Of a stretch of DNA of 12,320 nt, positions 7,109-12,320 are shown piece by piece. Source of the stretch: an uncultured Porphyromonadaceae bacterium (GTDB lineage: Bacteria; Bacteroidota; Bacteroidia; Bacteroidales; Muribaculaceae). Numbering within the stretch: the first letter of the stretch is position 1; each line of letters starts with the position of its first letter. A program made the position numbers and the translations under genes. The notes under the pieces are model-generated. The model was given only the letters and a program-made list of their open reading frames with translations. It was not told where the DNA came from and searched no databases. The DNA is taken from NCBI GenBank assembly GCA_947174225.1, contig CAMWIF010000033.1, forward strand, positions 1 to 12,320. The letters are read 5' to 3'.

Positions 7109-7125
7109 TCCCTCTGCAACCAACG

Positions 7126-8034
7126 ATGATCATTTTCGACATCAAACGGTATGCCATCAACGACGGACCGGGCATCCGCACCACCATCTTTATGAAAGGG
7201 TGCCCGCTCCGTTGCGTATGGTGCCATAATCCCGAATCCTGGAAGGCTCTCCCGCAGAAGCAATACAAGAAAAGCAAATGTATAGGATGCAGAAGCTGCA
7301 TAGAGGTGTGTCCGCAAGATGCTATTACACTCACTCCCGAGGGCATTGTCCCTGTGCCGGATGCCAAATGTATCAGCTGCGGTAAATGCGCGGAGGAATG
7401 TCCGTCTACTGCTCTCGAGATGTGCGGAAGGCAATGGACCATGGAGGAGCTTATGACCGAGATCGAGAAAGAGCGTGATATTATGCAGTCCAGCGGTGGC
7501 GGAGTCTCGATATGCGGAGGGGAACCCCTGATGCAGGCTAAAGCAACGTTGGAAATACTGAAGGAACTCGGCAGACGCGGATTTCACCGCGTGGTCGACA
7601 CCACTCTTTATGCGGCTCAGTCGGTGATCAGGGAGACGGCAGCCAACTGCGAGCTGTTTCTGGTAGACCTGAAGCATATGTCGGACGAAGCACATCGAAA
7701 ATTCACAGGGGTATCCAATCAGACCATTCTCGACAACATTCGTCTGCTCGACGAGCTTGGAAGCAGCTTTTTCATCCGCATTCCGCTCATCGACGGAGTG
7801 AACTCCGACGAGGATAACATTGAAAAGACAGCGGAGTTCATCTCTTCACTCAAGAACTGGAAGGAGCGTCAGGTCAATCTGCTCCCTTACCATGATGTGG
7901 CGCGTGACAAGCATCGTCGCCTCTGGGAGGAATGGGGAGAGACAGACACCTTCTCAAAGCCTTCCGACGAGACTCTCGAACGCTGTGCACGCCAGTTCGA
8001 GGCTCACGGTATCACCACCGTCATAGGTGGATAA
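7126..8034 (+). CDS. hypE: Glycyl radical enzyme activase (radical SAM) for HypD
   Basis: Uses S-adenosylmethionine and a [4Fe-4S] cluster to place the radical on Gly774 of the dehydratase. The radical-SAM cysteines are Cys26, Cys30 and Cys33 in GCPLRCVWCHNP. An inserted ferredoxin-like domain follows with two CxxCxxCxxxC motifs, Cys52-55-58-62 and Cys82-85-88-92, which would hold two further clusters. SICGGEPL near residue 127 is the SAM-binding GGE motif. The length (302 residues) and domain order match activases of the dehydratase-type glycyl radical enzymes, which carry the ferredoxin insert; the pyruvate formate-lyase activase lacks it. The start ATG is 17 bases after hypD without a clear Shine-Dalgarno. 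Partnership with HypD is inferred from adjacency, the rule in this family. The symbol also names an unrelated hydrogenase-maturation gene. Confidence 0.93.
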   Translation: MIIFDIKRYAINDGPGIRTTIFMKGCPLRCVWCHNPESWKALPQKQYKKSKCIGCRSCIEVCPQDAITLTPEGIVPVPDAKCISCGKCAEECPSTALEMCGRQWTMEELMTEIEKERDIMQSSGGGVSICGGEPLMQAKATLEILKELGRRGFHRVVDTTLYAAQSVIRETAANCELFLVDLKHMSDEAHRKFTGVSNQTILDNIRLLDELGSSFFIRIPLIDGVNSDEDNIEKTAEFISSLKNWKERQVNLLPYHDVARDKHRRLWEEWGETDTFSKPSDETLERCARQFEAHGITTVIGG

Positions 8035-8082
8035 AATCTATAATACTCTAACATCTTTAATACTTTAAGATCTTACAGAAAA

Positions 8083-9708
8083 ATGAACAATTCAATCATC
8101 ACCTTCCCCTCTCCGGCAAACGAGCCGGTGAAGGCCTATCTCGCAGGTAGCCCCGAGCGTGTCGCTCTCGAAAAGGAACTGGAGCGCCAGAGCAAGATCG
8201 TAGTAGACATACCCATCATAATTGGTGGTAAGGAGATCCGCACCGGCAACACAGGAAAAGTCACCTGCCCGCACGACCACAATCATGTACTTGCCACATA
8301 CCATAAGGTAGGCCGTGAGGAAGTGGAGATGGCTATAGAGGCTGCCATGAAAGCCCGCGAGGAGTGGCGTCGCACTCCCTGGACCACCCGCGCCGCTATC
8401 GTTATGAAGATGGCTGAACTCCTCGCCACTAAATATCGCCCCATCCTCAACGCAGCCACAATGCTCGGCCAGAGCAAGAACATCTATCAGGCTGAGATTG
8501 ACTCCGCTTGTGAGACAATTGACTTCTTCCGCTACAACGTACACTACGCTTCCAAGATCTATAAGATGCAGCCTAAGAACGGTAACGGATTTATCGACCA
8601 TACAGAATTCCGTCCCCTCGAAGGTTTCGTGCTTGCAGTCACTCCGTTCAACTTCACATCCATCGCATCTAACCTCTGTATGACTCCGGTGCTGATGGGC
8701 AATGTGGCTCTCTGGAAACCCTCTACCACAGCTCTTCTCTCCAACTACTACCTCATGCAGCTCTACAAAGAGGCTGGTCTCCCCGACGGAGTTATCAACT
8801 TCCTCCCCGGCAGCGGTGCCCTTATCGGCGAAGTGGCTACCCAGAGCAAGCATTTCGCAGGTATCCACTTCACCGGCTCCACCGGTACATTCAACTCTCT
8901 CTGGCGTCAGGCAGGGGAGAACCTCGGCAAATATATCGGCTATCCGCGTCTCGTAGGTGAGACCGGAGGCAAGGACTTCATCTTCGTGCATCCCTCTGCC
9001 GATCCGAAGGCTGTGGCTACAGCAGCTTTCTGCGGTGCGTTCGAGTTCCAGGGTCAGAAATGCTCTGCGGCAAGCCGTATGTACATCCCGAAGAGCCTCT
9101 GGCCAGCTGTCCTCGAGGATATTAAGAAGATGTGTGACGAAGTGAAGATGGGCAGCGTTATGGATCCTTCTAACTTCATCAATGCTGTGATCGACGAGGC
9201 TTCATTCGACAAGTGCAAGTCTTACATAGACTATGCGAAGGAAGCTGACGACGCTAAGATAGTCATAGGTGGCAACTGCGATAAGACCGTAGGCTATTTC
9301 GTGCAGCCTACTGTCATCGAAACTTCCAACCCCCACTTCAAGTCGATGGAAGAGGAGATCTTCGGTCCGATCCTCACCGTATATCCCTACGATGACGATA
9401 AGGTGGACGAGACAGTGGAGCTCTGCGACACCACATCTCCTTACGGTCTTACAGGTGCCGTATTCGGACGCGACCGCATGGCTGTAGAGAAGATAAGCGA
9501 TGCACTTGCCTATGCAGCCGGCAACTTCTACATCAACGATAAGCCGACTGGTGCCGTAGTCGGAATGCAGCCCTTCGGCGGCGCACGTGCCAGTGGCACT
9601 GACGACAAGGCAGGTGGCGAGTTCAATCTCATCCGTTGGGTCATCCCGAGAGTTATCAAGGAAACTCTTGTTTCTCCGACCGACTACCGCTACACTTATC
9701 TCAAATAA
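8083..9708 (+). CDS. pruA: 1-Pyrroline-5-carboxylate (glutamate semialdehyde) dehydrogenase
   Basis: Oxidises glutamate gamma-semialdehyde, the open form of pyrroline-5-carboxylate, to L-glutamate with NAD+. It is an aldehyde dehydrogenase superfamily member: the general-base glutamate is Glu293 in LVGETGGKDF and the nucleophile is Cys327 in FEFQGQKCSAASRMY. The spacing of 34 equals that in human ALDH4A1 (E314, C348). The Rossmann region includes TPFNFTSIASNL and FTGST, and the C-terminal part has EEIFGPILTVYPYDD and QPFGGARASGTDDKAGG. The stand-alone 541-residue form resembles the ALDH4A1-type enzyme; no PutA proline dehydrogenase domain is fused. It follows hypE by 48 bases without an obvious new promoter. 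In this operon it would consume the product of HypD and divert it to glutamate. Confidence 0.95.
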   Translation: MNNSIITFPSPANEPVKAYLAGSPERVALEKELERQSKIVVDIPIIIGGKEIRTGNTGKVTCPHDHNHVLATYHKVGREEVEMAIEAAMKAREEWRRTPWTTRAAIVMKMAELLATKYRPILNAATMLGQSKNIYQAEIDSACETIDFFRYNVHYASKIYKMQPKNGNGFIDHTEFRPLEGFVLAVTPFNFTSIASNLCMTPVLMGNVALWKPSTTALLSNYYLMQLYKEAGLPDGVINFLPGSGALIGEVATQSKHFAGIHFTGSTGTFNSLWRQAGENLGKYIGYPRLVGETGGKDFIFVHPSADPKAVATAAFCGAFEFQGQKCSAASRMYIPKSLWPAVLEDIKKMCDEVKMGSVMDPSNFINAVIDEASFDKCKSYIDYAKEADDAKIVIGGNCDKTVGYFVQPTVIETSNPHFKSMEEEIFGPILTVYPYDDDKVDETVELCDTTSPYGLTGAVFGRDRMAVEKISDALAYAAGNFYINDKPTGAVVGMQPFGGARASGTDDKAGGEFNLIRWVIPRVIKETLVSPTDYRYTYLK

Positions 9709-9717
9709 GCTGCGGAG

Positions 9718-10578
9718 ATGAAGAAACTCATGTACGCGATGCTGGCTTGTTTCGCTATATGTATATCATGCCAGCATAAGACCGACAAAAAAGCTGAAGT
9801 CACTGATACCGAGACCCTCGAAATACCCGAATGTGTTATCACTAAGGTGCCTGACTCGCTCCATCTCGATCCCTTCTATATGAAGTATGTGGATGTCAAC
9901 GGTCTGCCTTTGGTTTCCTCATGGCGTGTTCCTGATTCGGCTCTTGTGGCAGCCCACAAGACCCTATACGCAATGACGGTTATGCTTCCGAAAGATGTGC
10001 TCGATTCTATGGTAGGGCGCGGTACCCGTATCGCTATGATGGCACGTTACGAAGGCACTACTGATATTCCTGAGCACCGCGATCTTGTCAACGACACGTC
10101 GATCAACTGGGATCTCCGTGCTCGTGGACTTGGTGGTGACCTTGAGCTGCCGCTTACTAGCTGTGCAGAGGAGAATGTGCTCGGTTATCAGATTGATAAA
10201 TATCATGCGGAGGACATCCTTATCCATGAGTTTGCCCATTCGATTCATCTCATCGGTCTGACACTCGCTGTGCCGGGATTCAATGAGCGTCTTCAGAAGC
10301 TCTATGAGAATGCTAAGGAAAGCGGTAAGCTTAAGAATACTTATCGTGAGACCGACAAGGAGGAATATTGGGCTGAGGCTGTTCAGGACTGGTTTAATGT
10401 AAACGCTGAGATGCCTTATTCCGACGGTAAGCACAACTGGGTTAACTCCCGTGAGGATCTCAAGGAGTTCGACCCCGATTTGTACGCCCTCCTCGCTGAA
10501 TTCTTCCCGGAGACAACCCTCCAAATCAGCAAGCACGCGAAAGTAGACGAATACCACAATCCTGCCAAAGGTTCCTAA
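9718..10578 (+). CDS. Lipoprotein with anthrax-lethal-factor-like zinc metallopeptidase motif
   Basis: The N-terminus MKKLMYAMLACFAICISC is a lipoprotein signal with the acylated cysteine at about Cys18, so the 286-residue protein should sit on the cell envelope and may be surface-exposed. HEFAH at residues 170-174 is a zincin HExxH motif. Downstream, TYRETDKEEYWAEAV aligns with SYGRTNEAEFFAEAF of anthrax lethal factor: Tyr209 matches catalytic Tyr728 and Glu216 matches zinc ligand Glu735, with the same seven-residue step. This makes it a probable ATLF-like gluzincin. Substrate is unknown. It starts 9 bases after pruA with a purine-rich GCGGAG, so it belongs to the hydroxyproline operon. That position suggests processing of hydroxyproline-rich substrates, but this is inference. 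Proteolytic activity itself is not proven by the motif. Confidence 0.78.
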   Translation: MKKLMYAMLACFAICISCQHKTDKKAEVTDTETLEIPECVITKVPDSLHLDPFYMKYVDVNGLPLVSSWRVPDSALVAAHKTLYAMTVMLPKDVLDSMVGRGTRIAMMARYEGTTDIPEHRDLVNDTSINWDLRARGLGGDLELPLTSCAEENVLGYQIDKYHAEDILIHEFAHSIHLIGLTLAVPGFNERLQKLYENAKESGKLKNTYRETDKEEYWAEAVQDWFNVNAEMPYSDGKHNWVNSREDLKEFDPDLYALLAEFFPETTLQISKHAKVDEYHNPAKGS

Positions 10579-10670
10579 TATCGCAAGATAAGTAAACTCA
10601 CAAGATTACGAACTATCGCAGGATACAACCTATCCCAAGATTACAAATTATTGCAGGGGATACGAATGTA
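10579..10670 (+). repeat. 35-bp imperfect tandem repeat, about 2.6 units
   Basis: Unit one spans 10579-10613, unit two 10614-10648 and a partial third 10649-10670. Units one and two match at 24 of 35 positions, concentrated in TATCGCARGATA at the start and CAAGATTAC near the end. Within each unit, CAAGAT/CAGGAT-like cores recur about every 17-18 bases. The repeat lies exactly between the stop of the lipoprotein gene and the operon terminator. Its function is unknown. Confidence 0.65.
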
Positions 10671-10674
10671 AAGT

Positions 10675-10719
10675 AAGGGAGGCTGAGCCATATAAAGCTT
10701 ATGGCTTAGCCTCCCTTTT
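10675..10719 (+). terminator. Rho-independent terminator of the hydroxyproline operon
   Basis: AAGGGAGGCTGAGCCATA pairs with TATGGCTTAGCCTCCCTT over 18 bp, with one G-U pair on the plus strand, and a T4 tract ends the element. The loop is seven bases. It is oriented for the plus-strand operon; the minus strand has no U-run at the other side. The following 126 bases to the next gene (10720-10845) show nothing I can identify. Confidence 0.87.
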
Positions 10720-10845
10720 CATAAGGTATTTGAAGTGATGTTGCTTCCGCATCTACAATTGGAAAAAGATTTAGTGTAATTGAAATTCGGTCATTATCCA
10801 AACTTTATCACTTATAAGCAATATTAGGGTAGGGGGCTTAACCGA

Positions 10846-11532
10846 TTATTGGAAATGTTTCAGAAGGAAATTTATTAACCGCCAGCGATAGTCAATAATC
10901 AGCCTCCTACGTCTCTTTTCAATAGCCTTGACAATTGATGAGGCGACCTGTTCCAGCTTCATCACCCAAAACAGTCCATCCCCCTTAGCCATTCGTGTAT
11001 CTATAAGTCCGGGACGGATTTCCGTTACCATAACTCCCGTGCCTTTTGTCCTCTTTTGTAAAGACTTGGTATAATTTATCTGAAAAGCTTTGGAAGCACT
11101 GTAAGAGGGGGCGAGTGGGGTAGGCTGAAGACCACCAACAGAGGTGATGGTCACTAAATGACCAAAACCTTGTCTTATAAACTGATTATATGCTGTATCC
11201 ACACAGTTGGTCCAACCTTGCACATTGACTTTTAAGGTATATAATTCAGTCTCAATATCAAGTTCAGGATTTAACTCTCCTACACCGGCGCAGACTATCA
11301 CAAGATCAAGGGTAGTGAGTCTGTCAATGATACTGTCAAAAGTTTTGTTGAATGAGTCTAAATCCGCTATGTCGCAAGGAAAAGAAAGAGTGGTGTCGGG
11401 AGCTGTCTTTGACATTTGGTTCAACACCTCAGACCTACGTCCCATAACTGCAACCATATTCCCCGTTGAGGAATAATATTTCCACAAATAATTGCCAATC
11501 CCGGAAGTTGCCCCGATAATTAAAATTTTCAT
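10846..11532 (-). CDS. Short-chain dehydrogenase/reductase (SDR family)
   Basis: An NAD(P)-dependent oxidoreductase with a single Rossmann domain, probably cytoplasmic; the substrate cannot be told from sequence. GATSGIG at residues 7-13 is the dinucleotide-binding loop. Arg32-Arg33 after the second strand could favour NADPH. CAGVGE near residue 81 replaces the usual NNAG. Ser131 (TSVGG), Tyr144 and Lys148 (YSASK) form the catalytic set. PGLIDTRM near 175 is the usual cofactor-closing loop. The length of 228 residues is slightly short for classical SDRs. The basic C-terminal tail (EKRRRRLIIDYRWRLINFLLKHFQ) may sit at a membrane surface, as in related long-chain or sphingolipid-type reductases; that is tentative. 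It is 66 bases downstream of the Crp/Fnr-type gene and has its own possible -7 box. Confidence 0.9.
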   Translation of the reverse strand: MKILIIGATSGIGNYLWKYYSSTGNMVAVMGRRSEVLNQMSKTAPDTTLSFPCDIADLDSFNKTFDSIIDRLTTLDLVIVCAGVGELNPELDIETELYTLKVNVQGWTNCVDTAYNQFIRQGFGHLVTITSVGGLQPTPLAPSYSASKAFQINYTKSLQKRTKGTGVMVTEIRPGLIDTRMAKGDGLFWVMKLEQVASSIVKAIEKRRRRLIIDYRWRLINFLLKHFQ

Positions 11533-11557
11533 AACTAACCTTTAACTGTTTTATGGG

Positions 11558-11565
11558 CAAAATTA
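11558..11565 (-). promoter_or_regulatory. Possible -7 box for the short-chain dehydrogenase
   Basis: TAATTTTG on the minus strand matches TAnnTTTG and lies 25 bases before the ATG at 11532, a suitable leader length. No TTG is found at the usual 19-21 base spacing. The gene could also be read through from the regulator gene upstream. Confidence 0.42.
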
Positions 11566-11598
11566 GGAAATTGGCTTCTTATAGACATAAAACAAAGT

Positions 11599-12174
11599 TT
11601 ATTTTTGTCTTGTTTTCAGAAGTTTTTTCCGTATCCTGCTGAGATAAATCGGTGTCACCAGCAGATAGGAGGCGATTTCTTTTATGGTCACGATATTGAA
11701 TATGTCGGGATAATGATTGATAAGTTCGAGATACCTTTCAGTTGGTGACTTCCGGTAAAGTTCAAGATGACGGTGATAAATCTCCCTGAACAATTCCGCG
11801 ATAAGAGTCCCCTGTGAACCATCTATTTGATTTCTCACAATGTTCTTGGCATCATCGAAATCTATCCTACAGACAGTAGCATTGGTTCCTGCCACTATTG
11901 ACACTTCGGACGCGATGCCTTGGAAAGAATTGTTGAAATCACATACCGACTCCCCTTCAAATGCAAACCCTACCACTGCCTCGTTCCCTTCTGTTGTTAT
12001 GGTGGTGTATTTGAAATAACCGGACTCCACAACTCCAAAGTATCTGCCAATTTCCCCCTCACGAACAAATACATCTCCTTTTGTATAACGACATGACCTG
12101 CCTTTCTCCCGACAACCGTCAATCAAAGCCGAAAGATCAACCCTGCCTTTATATTCATTGAAACTTGAGTTCAT
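11599..12174 (-). CDS. Crp/Fnr-family transcriptional regulator
   Basis: A DNA-binding regulator with an N-terminal cyclic-nucleotide-type beta-roll (KGDVFVREGEIGRYFGVVE ... FEGESV, about residues 30-115 counted from the ATG at 12174) and a C-terminal winged HTH (PTERYLELINHYPDIF, then IKEIASYLLVTPIYLSRIRK) of the style common in Bacteroidota. The RxA arginine-serine pair that binds cAMP in E. coli CRP is not present after GES, and there is no FNR-type cysteine cluster, so the signal is unknown. From the ATG it has 191 residues. An in-frame TTG at 12198 would add eight and overlap the upstream stop as TTGA. It probably belongs to one transcript with the partial gene upstream and perhaps the dehydrogenase downstream. 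Targets cannot be inferred. Confidence 0.87.
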   Translation of the reverse strand: MNSSFNEYKGRVDLSALIDGCREKGRSCRYTKGDVFVREGEIGRYFGVVESGYFKYTTITTEGNEAVVGFAFEGESVCDFNNSFQGIASEVSIVAGTNATVCRIDFDDAKNIVRNQIDGSQGTLIAELFREIYHRHLELYRKSPTERYLELINHYPDIFNIVTIKEIASYLLVTPIYLSRIRKKLLKTRQK

Positions 12175-12194
12175 AAATCTAAAATGTGAAGAGA

Positions 12195-12320
12195 TCAATC
12201 CTGCTTTTCTGTCGTAGCTTTAATCTGCTGCATTGCTTTCTCATATTCTGACTTGACAGAACCAACGGAAATGGTGCCGTTGTCGAACAATCGGAGTATA
12301 AAATCATTGAGAGATTCTGT
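12195..12320 (-). CDS. C-terminal 41 codons of an unrecognised gene (cut by window edge)
   Basis: Minus-strand codons from the right edge read ESLNDFILRLFDNGTIS through YEKAMQQIKATTEKQD to a TGA at 12195-12197. The frame is open over all 42 codons, and the tail is charged and helix-prone. The stop lies 20 bases before the ATG of the Crp/Fnr-type gene, so the two are probably co-transcribed. Too little is present to name a family. Confidence 0.55.
   Translation of the reverse strand, partial: TESLNDFILRLFDNGTISVGSVKSEYEKAMQQIKATTEKQD

Noticed and set aside
5948..7123. 391-codon minus-strand open frame opposite hypD
   Set aside because: A shadow created by the codon bias of hypD. It has no domain signature and hypD is fully supported on the plus strand.
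7105..7695. 196-codon minus-strand frame opposite the activase
   Set aside because: Antisense to a gene with ten conserved cysteines in radical-SAM and ferredoxin motifs.
8092..8991. 299-codon minus-strand open frame opposite pruA
   Set aside because: Antisense shadow of a well-supported aldehyde dehydrogenase; no promoter or recognisable protein motif.
9964..10557. 197-codon minus-strand frame opposite the metallopeptidase gene
   Set aside because: Antisense shadow; the plus frame has a lipoprotein signal, HExxH motif and correct operon spacing.

Overview
The window looks like a chromosome segment of a gut-type Bacteroidales bacterium (Bacteroidota). The evidence is the TonB-dependent receptors with carboxypeptidase-regulatory-like domains, the near absence of Shine-Dalgarno sites, and repeated TAnnTTTG -7 boxes typical of the Bacteroidota sigma factor. 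I cannot name the family or genus with confidence; Muribaculaceae is only a guess. No tRNA, rRNA, CRISPR array or transposase is visible.

Left part (1-4540): an outer-membrane receptor module in partial decay. A TonB-dependent receptor (minus strand, cut by the left edge) is divergent from an unrecognised 176-residue protein. Convergent with that protein is a PAS/LuxR-type regulator whose DNA-recognition helix is broken by one extra base. Beyond it lies a receptor remnant that keeps its signal peptide, plug and last ~30 codons but has lost the barrel. The receptor, the unknown gene and the remnant share one promoter design: a palindrome TACCCAAAWGGGTA centred exactly 34 bp upstream of the centre of a -7 box. 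Between the regulator and the remnant lies a 117-nt stretch with five nested helices and then a terminator-like hairpin just before the regulator's start codon. This is a candidate structured RNA leader.

Central part (4640-10720): a five-part transcription unit of promoter, glycyl-radical trans-4-hydroxy-L-proline dehydratase (hypD), its radical-SAM activase, 1-pyrroline-5-carboxylate dehydrogenase (pruA), and a lipoprotein with an anthrax-lethal-factor-like zinc metallopeptidase motif, ending in a 35-bp tandem repeat and a strong terminator. Together the enzymes should take hydroxyproline to pyrroline-5-carboxylate and on to glutamate with gain of NADH. The best-known clostridial version instead reduces pyrroline-5-carboxylate to proline. 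The surface metallopeptidase could supply hydroxyproline-containing peptides from collagen, gelatin or plant wall glycoproteins; that link is inference from position only.

Right part (10840-12320, minus strand): a short-chain dehydrogenase/reductase, a Crp/Fnr-family regulator without canonical cAMP-binding residues, and the last 41 codons of an unrecognised gene that runs off the right edge.
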